From Patescibacteria group bacterium (GTDB lineage Bacteria; Patescibacteriota; 4484-211): a stretch of DNA of 36,835 nt. Both the position numbers and the translations under genes were made by a program. Shown here in pieces: positions 7,501 through 14,827 of this stretch. The stretch is from assembly GCA_018818265.1 (NCBI GenBank), contig JAHISN010000057.1:1-36835 (forward strand). Reading direction: 5' to 3'. Position 1 is the stretch's first letter, and each line of letters opens with the position of its first letter. The notes beneath the pieces were generated by a model that saw nothing but the letters and a program-made list of their open reading frames with translations, made no database searches and was not told the origin of the DNA.

Positions 7501-8553
7501 CTAAAATTGCCTTATAAACCTTAAATCCCCACTATAGAAATGCCTAATGTTTTCAATCCCATATTTAACCATCACCAGCCTGTCCAGACCGAAACCCCAA
7601 GCAAATCCGGAATATTTTTGTGGATCTAGCCCTGCTTCAGCCAATACGCTGGGGTGAACCATACCGGCACCAGCCAGTTCCAGCCAGCCACTGCCACCAC
7701 AAGTAGAGCATCTTTCGCCTTCAACTTCGCCTGTACCGAAGCAAATAGCACAATCGAGCAAAAATTCAATACCTGGCTCTACAAAAGGGAAGTGGCTCGG
7801 CTGAATCTTCATTTTAATATCTCTTTGAGAAAACTCGTCTAAAAATTTCTTGAAAGTACCGATCAAGTCTGGCAACTTAATACCCTTATCAACATAAAGA
7901 CCTTCTATTTGATTTAAAGTATGCTCATGGCTGGCATCGGTAGCCTCATGCCGAAAACAGCGGCCAACAATAATTGCTCTAATCGGCGGCTTTTGCCCCA
8001 ACAAAATACGGTGCTGCATGCTGGAAGTATGAGTAATCAAAACTAATTCGTCTTCAGTCCAAAAAGTATCCCACAAGTCACGTGCAGGGTGTTGCGGCGG
8101 CATATTCAAAGACTCGAAGTTATGGTAATCATCATCCACTTCTCTCGCTTCAAACACTTCAAATCCCATGCGGACAAAAATGTCCTCGGCATACTGGCGC
8201 ATTTGAGTAATGGGATGCAAATGTCCTAACTGAAAGTCAGCGCCCGGGGCAGTAAGATCGAAGAACGTCGAGAGCTGAGAGCGAGAGACGGGACTAGGGG
8301 GTAATTCATGAAACTGCTTTTCTCGTTCCTGTAAGGCTTTGGCCAAAGCCTGTTTCAACTCGTTAACAGCTTTCCCCGCCGATGCCCGCTCCTTAGCAGG
8401 TAACTGTGCAATTTGTCGTGTAAGTTTGGTAAATTTTCCTACCTTGCCTAAATACTCTTTTCGCCAAAAAGCGAGCGTGTTGATATCTCTTGTTTTTGCT
8501 AATTCATTAAGCGCCGATTTTTTTATTTGGGTTGCCGTTTTAGTAAAAGTCAT
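7501..8553 (-). CDS. pheS: phenylalanyl-tRNA synthetase alpha subunit
   Basis: A 350-aa catalytic chain. The start is placed at 8553 (MTFTKTATQIKKSALNELAK), which fits the N-terminal coiled coil; the 14 codons upstream look non-coding. Class II motifs are present: motif 2 (AIIVGRCFRHEATDASHEH) and motif 3 (YSGFAWGFGLDRLVMVKYG). The DLWDTFW and THTSSMQHR segments are standard for PheS. Unlike E. coli PheS, there is a CxxC...CxxC insertion (Cys268, Cys271, Cys282, Cys285: CAICFGTG, CSTCGGSGW) just before the conserved GAGMVHPSVL, probably a zinc knuckle. Zinc-ribbon-like insertions may be known in PheS of other bacteria; I could not check. It forms a transcription unit with pheT. Confidence 0.95.
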   Translation of the reverse strand: MTFTKTATQIKKSALNELAKTRDINTLAFWRKEYLGKVGKFTKLTRQIAQLPAKERASAGKAVNELKQALAKALQEREKQFHELPPSPVSRSQLSTFFDLTAPGADFQLGHLHPITQMRQYAEDIFVRMGFEVFEAREVDDDYHNFESLNMPPQHPARDLWDTFWTEDELVLITHTSSMQHRILLGQKPPIRAIIVGRCFRHEATDASHEHTLNQIEGLYVDKGIKLPDLIGTFKKFLDEFSQRDIKMKIQPSHFPFVEPGIEFLLDCAICFGTGEVEGERCSTCGGSGWLELAGAGMVHPSVLAEAGLDPQKYSGFAWGFGLDRLVMVKYGIENIRHFYSGDLRFIRQF

Positions 8554-8646
8554 TGTTGCCCGAAAACATATCCGCAACAAACTAAAGCCTGTCAATACAG
8601 TGAGACTGACAACTAACTACCGAAAACCGTTCACTGATTAACTGAT

Positions 8647-8868
8647 CTACACATCAGAGAACCACCCCCAGAAAATACTCAAGAAGGGTATTACGAAACG
8701 AACAAGAAGATAATAGCAAGCACAAATGCTAACGGTGGATACCAGATATTTAGGTTGAAAGAGTTTAGCGGCAATAACAAGCATATCCGGCTCGTTTTTG
8801 TATTCATAATAACCGAAAAATGTCTGAATAACCGCGAAAAGGATGAGGGTTTGCTGAAATAAAGTCAT
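8647..8868 (-). CDS. small membrane protein
   Basis: A 73-aa protein with two likely membrane segments (LFQQTLILFAVIQTFFGYY and LVSTVSICACYYLLVRFVIP), joined by a charged loop (EYKNEPDM). No family was recognised. It sits between rplT and pheS on the same strand, with 80 and 93 nt gaps. The hydrophobic pattern and ATG start favour a real gene, though no Shine-Dalgarno is visible. Confidence 0.55.
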   Translation of the reverse strand: MTLFQQTLILFAVIQTFFGYYEYKNEPDMLVIAAKLFQPKYLVSTVSICACYYLLVRFVIPFLSIFWGWFSDV

Positions 8869-8948
8869 GTCGATAATTAATTCGGCTTCTTAACTCTGTT
8901 ACTGCAACAAGGATATGAAACGTTGTGCTGCTGTTAAGCTTCAGAAAA

Positions 8949-9296
8949 CTACTCACGCACTTTATCCACTATTTTTCCAAACACACCACTATCGTGCACC
9001 GCAATCTTACTTAGTACTTTTCTGTCAAGTTCTATATTATTCTTCATTAACATATTAATAAACCTGGAGTAAGTCATACCGTGCTGACGGAGCGCCGCGT
9101 TCAGGCGGATAATCCACAATTTTCTGCAATTGCGTTTTCTTGTCCGACGATCCCGATAAGCATGGGACAAAGCATGCATAAGTCCTTCTTTGGCGCCTTT
9201 AATAGTATGACCACGATGCAAACGAAACCCTTTTGCCATCTCCATTATTTTTTTGTGTTTTCGACGGCGCTTAACACCGGTTTTTGTCCGTGGCAC
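8949..9296 (-). CDS. rplT: 50S ribosomal protein L20 (bL20)
   Basis: A 115-aa protein with the bL20 N-terminal basic helix (MPRTKTGVKRRRKHKKIMEM) and core (KLWIIRLNAALRQHGMTYS). It binds 23S rRNA early in 50S assembly and in many bacteria represses its own infC-rpmI-rplT operon. Length matches the family. The order infC-rpmI-rplT is conserved here, with a 123-nt gap of AAAAGTTAAAAGT-type filler before rplT. Confidence 0.97.
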   Translation of the reverse strand: MPRTKTGVKRRRKHKKIMEMAKGFRLHRGHTIKGAKEGLMHALSHAYRDRRTRKRNCRKLWIIRLNAALRQHGMTYSRFINMLMKNNIELDRKVLSKIAVHDSGVFGKIVDKVRE

Positions 9297-9419
9297 GTTT
9301 CAAATTAAAAGTTAAAAGTCCAAAATTAAAAGTCAAATACCAAAATTTAGAACCGATAACTTTATTCGTTTTTAATTCTTTAATCTCAACTTTTTTAAGT
9401 TTTAACTTTTGACAGCTCT
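9297..9419. repeat. AAAAGT/TTAAAA low-complexity filler between rpmI and rplT
   Basis: Repeated AAATTAAAAGTTAAAAGTCC and TTTTTAAGTTTTAACTTTTG blocks in opposite senses that can pair with each other. The same word family occurs inside pheT (6861-6930). Confidence 0.6.
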
Positions 9420-9620
9420 TCACCCATACGGCAATAACACTTTCAATCTCTTGGCATCTGGCTTACTCATATCTGTTAATCCTTTTTTACGCCTCTTTTT
9501 CTTGGCGCTTTGTTTAGTTTTGAGATGGGAAGTGTTAATATGCCCCATGCGAAGCTTTCCTTTCCCTCCCTTGCTGATTTTTATTCTCTTGGATAATCCC
9601 TTATGTGTTTTAAGTTTCAT
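9420..9620 (-). CDS. rpmI: 50S ribosomal protein L35 (bL35)
   Basis: A 66-aa basic protein with the bL35 pattern: MKLKTHKGLSKRIKISKGG, then the conserved HLKTKQSAKKKRRKKG. Length and position between infC and rplT are as expected. It binds 23S rRNA in the large subunit. No Shine-Dalgarno is visible before the ATG. Confidence 0.96.
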   Translation of the reverse strand: MKLKTHKGLSKRIKISKGGKGKLRMGHINTSHLKTKQSAKKKRRKKGLTDMSKPDAKRLKVLLPYG

Positions 9621-9640
9621 AATTTCAGAAGACAGTTAAC

Positions 9641-9677
9641 GCCTAAAAAGCTAACGAAGCTATTAGCTAAAAACTGC
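9641..9677. repeat. AAAAAGCTA-GAAGCTA dispersed repeat
   Basis: CCTAAAAAGCTAACGAAGCTA lies between infC and rpmI. Close relatives are at 29468-29488 (after pnp) and, inverted, at 32041-32092 (rpsO leader). Function unknown. Confidence 0.55.
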
Positions 9678-9679
9678 CC

Positions 9680-10219
9680 TCATCTCGGTCTAAGAACAAC
9701 AATCAATCGTTTCCCCTCAAACCACGGCGCTTTTTCCGGCTCAGCGACACCCTCTAAGGCTTTTAGCACGCCGGCAAGCTTTTCCTGCCCCAGAGACTTA
9801 TGAACAATTTCTCTCCCAATATAATGCACCACAAATTTAACACTGTTCCCTTCTTCAAGAAAGGCTTGCGCCTGATCAATTCTCATTTTTAGATCATGCT
9901 CAGCAATATTCGGCTTGAGTCTTAATTGCTTTAGCCCACCCTTCTTACTTTGGCGACCTCCGCGTTCCTTTTTTGTTTCTTCGTATAAAAACTTTTTAAA
10001 ATCCAAAACCTTTGCTATCGGCGGATCATTTTTTTGGTTAACCACCACCAAATCTAAGCCTTGGCCTTGTGCAATTTTAATAGCCTCATCCCGCGTCATT
10101 TTACCTAATCCCTTCCCCTCATCAGAAACAACAAACACCTCAGCCGCCTCTATATTAAAATTCGCGGGAAAAAACAATTTCTTCTTTCTTTTCGGTTTCT
10201 GTTTTCTTCTTCTTCCGAT
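9680..10219 (-). CDS. infC: translation initiation factor IF-3, probable AUC start
   Basis: A 179-aa IF-3, which blocks premature subunit joining and proofreads start-codon selection on the 30S. The N-domain (EAAEVFVVSDEGKGLGKMTR, DEAIKIAQGQGLDLVVV) and C-domain (KQLRLKPNIAEHDLKMR, GNSVKFVVHYIGREI) are both present. The open frame extends upstream to TTG 10267, but that stretch contains a good promoter (10226-10254), so translation must start downstream. The only sensible codon is ATC 10219 in ATCGGAAGAAG, giving a length almost equal to E. coli IF-3 (180 aa). Known infC genes use AUU or other rare starts for autoregulation by IF-3, so AUC fits. The basic N-terminus (GRRRKQKPKRKKK) is unusual. 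It heads infC-rpmI-rplT. Confidence 0.9.
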   Translation of the reverse strand: MGRRRKQKPKRKKKLFFPANFNIEAAEVFVVSDEGKGLGKMTRDEAIKIAQGQGLDLVVVNQKNDPPIAKVLDFKKFLYEETKKERGGRQSKKGGLKQLRLKPNIAEHDLKMRIDQAQAFLEEGNSVKFVVHYIGREIVHKSLGQEKLAGVLKALEGVAEPEKAPWFEGKRLIVVLRPR

Positions 10220-10225
10220 TAGTGG

Positions 10226-10254
10226 ATTGTAACAGATGTTCGGCGGAGAGGCAA
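10226..10254 (-). promoter_or_regulatory. infC promoter
   Basis: Minus strand: TTGCCT (10254-10249), a 17-nt spacer, then TACAAT (10231-10226) with an upstream TG (TGtTACAAT). It ends 6 nt before the ATC codon, so the transcript is probably leaderless. Confidence 0.65.
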
Positions 10255-10325
10255 GGGTAGACACCAAACAGCCTCATTTGGGCCTCGACAGCAATCGCAA
10301 GGGTGGTGCGCTAGCAGACTAGTAC

Positions 10326-10359
10326 GGGTGCTGGCCTAAAGCTGGCACCCATTTTTTTT
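10326..10359 (+). terminator. hairpin with T8 tract in thrS-infC gap
   Basis: GGGTGC...GCACCC (10326-10350) followed by ATTTTTTTT. It looks like an intrinsic terminator on the plus strand, but no plus-strand gene lies upstream. On the minus strand it would be a hairpin in the thrS 3' region. Function is unclear. Confidence 0.4.
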
Positions 10360-10401
10360 ACAGTAATTTCGGCTCCAGCGTCGTTTAGCAAATACGTTAC
10401 T

Positions 10402-12369
10402 CTACAAATCAAGGCTTTTGGCTTCAATTGTAGATTTTATTCTTTCCAGAAATTTATTCACGGTGATTTCACCAACCTTTTTCTCAGTTCTCAGACGGAC
10501 ATTAACTGTTCCACTTTCCTGCTCCTTCTTACCAACCACCAGCATATATGGGACCTTTTGGTTTTGTGCGTCGCGGATTTTGGCCTGCATCGTTTCGTTG
10601 CGACTATTAATTTCTACGCGAATATCCTCATCTTGAAGTTTATTCTTAATCTCTCGAGCATAATCATTTTGTTCTTCTGAAATAGGAATTATTTTAACCT
10701 GAAGAGGCGACAGCCAGACGGGAAAATTGCCTGCGTAAAACTCAATAAGGAAAGCAAAAAACCGTTCAAAAGAACCAATCAGGGCGCGATGAATAACAAA
10801 AGGTTGCTGCTTTTCTCCGTGGTCATCAATATAGGTCATACCAAACTTTCCCGGAAGATTAAAATCAATTTGAATTGTAGAGACACTTTCCTCTCGACCT
10901 AGGGGGTCAAGAGCTTGAACGTCCAGTTTTGGCCCATAAAAGGCAGCCTCCCCCATTTCTTCGTAATACTCAACTCCCGCCTGATCTAAAGCTTTCTTTA
11001 TAGTACTCTCGGCATGCTGCCAGTCTTTACTGGTACCGCAGAATTTGAATTTTTCCTTTTTCGGATCCCCTAGACCTAGCCGATATGTATAATTAGCAAA
11101 CCCAAGATCTTGGTAGAATTTTTGTAACATCTCAAAAACTTCTAAGAACTGGTCCATAAGCTGATCCGGTGTGCAAATAATATGGGCATCATTCTGAGTA
11201 AAGCCTCTTACACGAGCCAGGCCGCTCAGTACACCCGATTTTTCATATCGATAGACAGTGCCAAACTCTCCCAGTTTAAGTGGTAACTCACGGTAACTGT
11301 GCGGCTGGCTGTTATAGACGATTATACCCATGGGACAGTTCATTGGTTTTAAGTAATAAACTTCATCATCTATTTCCACTGGCGCGTACATCGAGTCTTT
11401 ATAAAAATCCAGGTGCCCGGAAGTGGCAAACAGAGTATCTTTTCCAATATGTGGGGTTAGTATATGCTCGTATCCATAGCTTCGCTCCAGCTTGAGCATA
11501 TAGTCTTCCAGCGTGCGGCGGATACGGTAACCATTGGGCAACCATACGGGCAAACCCGCTCCAATCTCAGGGTAAATACCATACAGACCTAACTGCTTAC
11601 CCAGAACACGGTGGTCACGCTTTTTGGCCTCCTCCTGCAACTTGAGATATTCAGCCAATTCTTTTTGAGAGGGAAAAGCGGTACCGTAGATGCGGGTGAG
11701 CATTTTGTTCTTTTCATCGCCCCGCCAGTAGGCGCCAGCTACGGAAAGTAGTTTGAAGGCTTTTATTTCACCAGTAGAGTTAACATGCGGGCCAGTACAG
11801 AGGTCTACAAATGGTTCGACGGGTTCACCACAAATGCCTTCAACAGGCTCAGGACAGGTCCCTTCGACCCCTTCGGCAAGCTCAGGGCAGGCGGGTTCGA
11901 TGGGTTGGACAGGCTCACCACGGGCAGGCTCACCGCAGGCAGGCTCGGGCCGGGCCGGGCAAGAAAAGGGACAGGTAGAACAGGTTTGGGTTTGAGAAAT
12001 TTTGCCCGCTTGCGGTGAGCTTGCCGAACCCGTCCAGTATACTGTTGGCTCGTCTCCCTTTTGGCGTATTTCATCTAACCATTCCTGCTTGTAGGGGTTA
12101 TTTTCGAAAAGTTCGCGGGCTTTGTCGAACGAGATTTCTTCGCGGGTAAAAGACAGATCAGCATCAATAATTTTTTGCATCTCCGCTTCTATTTTAGGAA
12201 AGTCCTCCTCGGAGACCTTATGGCTACCGGGGTCAAAATCAAAATAGAATCCATTTTCAATCGCCGGCCCCATAGCCATTTTAATCCCGGGAAAAAGCCT
12301 TAGCATAGCTTGAGTGAGGATATGTTCTGCTGAGTGACGGAGACTTTGGAGCTTATCTTCTTTCGGCAT
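10402..12369 (-). CDS. thrS: threonyl-tRNA synthetase, no TGS domain, with repeat insert
   Basis: A 655-aa class II synthetase. The usual N-terminal TGS domain is missing: the protein starts directly at the editing domain, whose HSAEHIL (12-18) and CTGPH (191-195) motifs keep the zinc-type His/Cys residues. The catalytic core has MNCPMGIIVYN, RYEKSGVLSGLARVRGFTQ, and VIHRALIGSFERFFAFLIE. The C-terminal anticodon-binding domain begins at LSPLQVKIIPISEEQN. Residues about 113-186 are an in-frame insertion made of Pro-Glu-Gly-rich repeats (ACPELAEGVEGTCPEPVEG). ThrRS normally passes straight into FVDLC here. Excluding the insert, the length is about 580 aa, as expected for ThrRS without TGS. A promoter-like TGTATAAT is at 12395-12402. 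Confidence 0.96.
   Translation of the reverse strand: MPKEDKLQSLRHSAEHILTQAMLRLFPGIKMAMGPAIENGFYFDFDPGSHKVSEEDFPKIEAEMQKIIDADLSFTREEISFDKARELFENNPYKQEWLDEIRQKGDEPTVYWTGSASSPQAGKISQTQTCSTCPFSCPARPEPACGEPARGEPVQPIEPACPELAEGVEGTCPEPVEGICGEPVEPFVDLCTGPHVNSTGEIKAFKLLSVAGAYWRGDEKNKMLTRIYGTAFPSQKELAEYLKLQEEAKKRDHRVLGKQLGLYGIYPEIGAGLPVWLPNGYRIRRTLEDYMLKLERSYGYEHILTPHIGKDTLFATSGHLDFYKDSMYAPVEIDDEVYYLKPMNCPMGIIVYNSQPHSYRELPLKLGEFGTVYRYEKSGVLSGLARVRGFTQNDAHIICTPDQLMDQFLEVFEMLQKFYQDLGFANYTYRLGLGDPKKEKFKFCGTSKDWQHAESTIKKALDQAGVEYYEEMGEAAFYGPKLDVQALDPLGREESVSTIQIDFNLPGKFGMTYIDDHGEKQQPFVIHRALIGSFERFFAFLIEFYAGNFPVWLSPLQVKIIPISEEQNDYAREIKNKLQDEDIRVEINSRNETMQAKIRDAQNQKVPYMLVVGKKEQESGTVNVRLRTEKKVGEITVNKFLERIKSTIEAKSLDL
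11812..12033. repeat. PELAEG-type repeat insertion inside thrS
   Basis: Imperfect tandem units resembling TTCGACAGGCTCAG and GGCAGGCTCACC (the widespread AAGCTCAGG-type intergenic repeat), about 222 nt, a multiple of three. It separates the two halves of the ThrRS editing domain at a loop and encodes a Pro/Glu/Gly/Cys-rich peptide. Confidence 0.8.
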
Positions 12370-12394
12370 AAGTAGTTAATCCGATTATGCCTTG

Positions 12395-12419
12395 ATTATA
12401 CAAAAAACAGTCAAGCATG
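12395..12419 (-). promoter_or_regulatory. possible thrS promoter
   Basis: TGTATAAT on the minus strand, 25 nt before the thrS ATG. A TTGACT lies upstream but too close to be its -35. Short leader predicted; no T-box or other riboswitch is visible in so short a leader. Confidence 0.4.
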
Positions 12420-12458
12420 TCAGGTTTAGTTGTACTTTCGCGCCCGGAAGACGTCGGT

Positions 12459-13217
12459 TCACCCTTTTATGCGCGTAGTGATTTGCGGCTCACGGCGGCC
12501 AACAATAACGGTCTCCTCAAACATAGCGGAAAGACTGCCATCAGTTGTTATTGCAGTCCAACCATCTTCAAGAATTTTAACATCCGAACTCCCCTTGGTA
12601 TACATTACTTCTACAGCCAAACCCATACCTTCTTTTAGTTCGGGACCGGTATGCGGCGGACCCCAGCATGGAATCTCCGGAGGCTGGTGTAAATTGCGGC
12701 CCACTCCGTGACCAGTAAACATCCGCACAACACTGTAGCCGGCATCTTCCACCGTTGTTTGGATAACATGAGAAATATCACCAACATATTTGCCTTCAAT
12801 GCATTGACTAATGGCTTTGTTAAGCGCCATTTGGCCCGCCTCTAAAAATCTCTTTTCTTTTTGAGGTTCGTTGATAACAAAAGTGAGAGCAGTATCCGAA
12901 TAGAATCCCTCCGCAATACCCCCTAAATCAATAGTCAACAAGTCACCGGTTTTAAGACTCCGCGATCCGGGCATGGCATGAACTACTTCTTCATTAACAC
13001 AGGTTACCAATGTAAACGGATATCCTTGAAACCCCTTAAAAGCCGGCTTAGCACCATTTTCCAAAATAAAATTTTCTGCAAATTGATCCAATTCCCGAGT
13101 AGTTATTCCCAGCTGAGATTTTTGCGTAAGCAAAGTTTTTAACTCCGCAGCAATAGCCCCCGCGCGCATCATTTTAATTATTTCTTCTTGATTTAAGATA
13201 GGAATTTCTTCTTTCAT
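12459..13217 (-). CDS. map: type I methionine aminopeptidase
   Basis: A 252-aa metalloprotease that removes the initiator methionine. The metal ligands are visible in order: Asp in LLTIDLGG, Asp in YSDTALTF, His in FTGHGVGRNLH, Glu in LAVEVMY, and Glu in MFEETVIVG. The substrate-pocket His is in VVHAMPGS. The start is placed at ATG 13217 (MKEEIPILNQEEIIKMMRAG) because a TATAAT box lies only 9 nt upstream; an ATG 18 nt further up falls inside that box. It is an essential housekeeping enzyme, and its length is normal. Confidence 0.95.
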   Translation of the reverse strand: MKEEIPILNQEEIIKMMRAGAIAAELKTLLTQKSQLGITTRELDQFAENFILENGAKPAFKGFQGYPFTLVTCVNEEVVHAMPGSRSLKTGDLLTIDLGGIAEGFYSDTALTFVINEPQKEKRFLEAGQMALNKAISQCIEGKYVGDISHVIQTTVEDAGYSVVRMFTGHGVGRNLHQPPEIPCWGPPHTGPELKEGMGLAVEVMYTKGSSDVKILEDGWTAITTDGSLSAMFEETVIVGRREPQITTRIKG

Positions 13218-13226
13218 CGCAGAAAC

Positions 13227-13234
13227 ATTATACA
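13227..13234 (-). promoter_or_regulatory. map promoter -10 box
   Basis: TGTATAAT on the minus strand, ending 9 nt before ATG 13217. No clear -35. Predicts a leader of at most a few bases. Confidence 0.5.
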
Positions 13235-13334
13235 TCCCCTCAAAGACTACAGATGTTCACTTTAAAAAATGACGACCGCACTGACCCTGTCAGACGGAGT
13301 TACACTCACTGTACTGACAACATTTATGTTGTTA

Positions 13335-14552
13335 CTATCTTGATAACGCGCTGAAGCCCTGCCCGTCCGGCAGGCGGGGCGTCACTTCAGGACGTAGATA
13401 TTTATAGTCCGTGCGTGACCATCTCACCACATATTTCTTCAGCATCCCGCATGGTTGAAGATGATTTTTGAACCGGCGCAAACCGGGAAAACCAAGATCC
13501 TGTTCAAAGTTAATAAATTTGACTTTACCCTCCTTCGCAGAAAGCCCCGTCCGTAAGGGCGGGGATGAATGCGATGAGGGTAACCCTTCGTAGCTCGAAG
13601 AGCGTAGTAGGGTACGCTTCGGAGGGTTCCGCCCGACGAAGCATGTGGAGGAGCCACGGCTGTAAGGCCGTGGGGCTCCACTTGTAAACGAATCCGCGAG
13701 ACACCAAAACAAATATTCGGAAATCCCAGCAAACTTGGTATCCGTAGTAAAGTGATGAATCAAAAGAGTTTGTTGAGGAATTAATTCGACTACGGCAAAT
13801 GCTCGAATCTGTCCCTCCATTTCTACAGTACATAAAATCAATTCTAACTTATCCCAAAACAGAAAGAGTTTCTCCAGACCGGCATTATCCCTCTGCCAAC
13901 TTAGCACCATTTCATTTGAATCGAAGATCTTTTCGGCAGTAATTTGTTGCTGCAAATCCCAGCATTTTTCTATTAACGATTTTTCCTGGGGCGGCCTGCG
14001 GCCGCCCCCATAATTCCTATGAGGGCGACCCCCTTCGGGGGTCGCCCCCAAAAAGCACGTAATACCAGGTTTATACTTTCTACGACACAAATTAACTTTT
14101 CGCCGCACCGCGGCATACTTCCGACCCTTCAAATCAATAATCTCAGCCGCATCATAAAGATAATCGCTATTTGCTTCATCAGTGCTAATCTCGAATTGAC
14201 CTCTGTCTGCCAGCCGTTTCACCGTGATTCTGGGCAGAAACGATAGACAGTCCGTGCTCAGTTCCTCCTTAACATAAAGGAGCAGTTCTCTTGTTGATTT
14301 GTCAACCTGATTGACTCCTAGAAAACTAGCCAAATTCACCCCACTCACCGAATCTTGCATAACAACTACCATATTGCCATTGAGATTTGATACTTTAATC
14401 GTGTTGTTATCGTCCAGCCCAAATAAGCTGCTAAATTGAAAATCCGAATAGCTACTATTTAGCTGCGAATTAAATTCGTTGATAATTGCTCGGTGTTTTA
14501 GACCAAGCGGTTCAAAATTGGGAAATGGGGAAAGGAGTAGAGTAGAGGACAT
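13335..14552 (-). CDS. DUF2156 / LPG-synthase C-domain-like protein with repeat inserts
   Basis: A 405-aa protein whose conserved parts resemble the GNAT-type DUF2156 domain found at the C-terminus of phosphatidylglycerol lysyltransferases. The key element is VKFINFEQDLGFPGLRRFKN, followed by LKKYVVRW. Also typical are TVKRLADRGQ, the KGRKYAAVRRKVN segment and the central AFAVVELIPQQTLLIHHF strand. There is no membrane domain. It may transfer an aminoacyl or acyl group, but the substrate is unknown. Two in-frame repeat blocks interrupt it (about residues 168-190 and 290-340), and the last 20 residues (RLPDGQGFSALSR end) come from a GC-rich hairpin. The inserts carry long hairpins yet no stop codon, which suggests selection to keep the frame. 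A decaying gene is possible. Confidence 0.7.
   Translation of the reverse strand: MSSTLLLSPFPNFEPLGLKHRAIINEFNSQLNSSYSDFQFSSLFGLDDNNTIKVSNLNGNMVVVMQDSVSGVNLASFLGVNQVDKSTRELLLYVKEELSTDCLSFLPRITVKRLADRGQFEISTDEANSDYLYDAAEIIDLKGRKYAAVRRKVNLCRRKYKPGITCFLGATPEGGRPHRNYGGGRRPPQEKSLIEKCWDLQQQITAEKIFDSNEMVLSWQRDNAGLEKLFLFWDKLELILCTVEMEGQIRAFAVVELIPQQTLLIHHFTTDTKFAGISEYLFWCLADSFTSGAPRPYSRGSSTCFVGRNPPKRTLLRSSSYEGLPSSHSSPPLRTGLSAKEGKVKFINFEQDLGFPGLRRFKNHLQPCGMLKKYVVRWSRTDYKYLRPEVTPRLPDGQGFSALSR
13353..13380. repeat. GCCCTGCC...GGCAGGCGGG palindrome at gene end
   Basis: It forms the C-terminal codons of the DUF2156-like gene and matches the hairpin after khpA (2121-2148). It may double as a terminator. 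Confidence 0.55.
13533..13685. repeat. large repeat insertion in DUF2156-like gene
   Basis: About 150 nt with hairpins GCCCCGTCC-gtaa-GGGCGGGG (about 13544-13564) and a longer one (13645-13682) around CCACGGC/GCCGTGG, separated by CTTCGTAGCTCGAAGAGCG-type sequence. It encodes a Ser/Pro/Arg-rich peptide of about 50 residues with no match to the domain. Confidence 0.75.
13983..14051. repeat. double-hairpin insertion in DUF2156-like gene
   Basis: Two adjacent hairpins: GGGGCGGCC-tgc-GGCCGCCCC (13988-14008) and GGGCGACCCCC-ttc-GGGGGTCGCCC (14023-14047). The first is almost identical to the intergenic hairpin at 14637-14657. Confidence 0.8.
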
Positions 14553-14686
14553 ATGTTTTGAATTTCAGTTCTCAGTTGACAGTTGTCAGCAAACATTATT
14601 TTTCTTCAAAATGGTAAATTGTCCAAACAGATTAAGGGGCGGCCTACGGCCGCCCCATTTGGTTTCCCGTTTGTGTTTACCTTTCC
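14553..14686. terminator. GC-rich hairpin between DUF2156-like gene and small ORF
   Basis: GGGGCGGCC-tac-GGCCGCCCC at about 14637-14657, just beyond the 37-aa ORF stop on the minus strand, with a weak TTAATCTGTTT tail. The remainder is CAGTTCTCAGTTGACAGTTG-type filler. The same hairpin is present inside the neighbouring gene. Confidence 0.5.
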
Positions 14687-14800
14687 TCATTCCTCGGACT
14701 CCGGATAGTTTCGGGCTACACGCTTAAGCCATTTTCCTATCAGCACGCATAGGACGAAATCCAATAAAAACAGGCCTATTACACACAAAATCACCAGCAT
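14687..14800 (-). CDS. 37-aa single-membrane-segment protein
   Basis: An unrecognised small protein. It starts MLVILCVIGLFLLDFVLC, giving one membrane helix over about residues 1-21, and ends in a short basic-then-acidic tail (KWLKRVARNYPESEE). ATG 14800 is preceded by a strong Shine-Dalgarno, GAGGAG, with good spacing. It lies 27 nt after the 113-aa membrane protein gene on the same strand, so the two probably form an operon and may interact. The Shine-Dalgarno and coherent hydrophobicity are the main support. Confidence 0.6.
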   Translation of the reverse strand: MLVILCVIGLFLLDFVLCVLIGKWLKRVARNYPESEE

Positions 14801-14827
14801 TTTACTCCTCTTTGATTTTCGAGGGAT

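Noticed and set aside
10220-10267. Upstream TTG start for infC, giving a longer IF-3
   Set aside because: The segment contains a 17-nt-spaced promoter, so it would not be in the main message; the encoded residues do not resemble IF-3.
10268-10401. Possible riboswitch, T-box or L20 leader in the thrS-infC gap
   Set aside because: Only one imperfect hairpin with a T-run on the wrong strand is seen. The infC promoter lies downstream of it, so it is not in the infC leader.
11753-12074. Long open frames on the other strand and frames across the thrS repeat
   Set aside because: They reflect low-complexity Pro/Gly-rich repeat DNA that is open in several frames; thrS is the real gene.
13335-14552. 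DUF2156-like gene as a pseudogene
   Set aside because: Despite large inserts, the frame is unbroken and the conserved core motifs remain, so it is kept as a coding gene with lower confidence.
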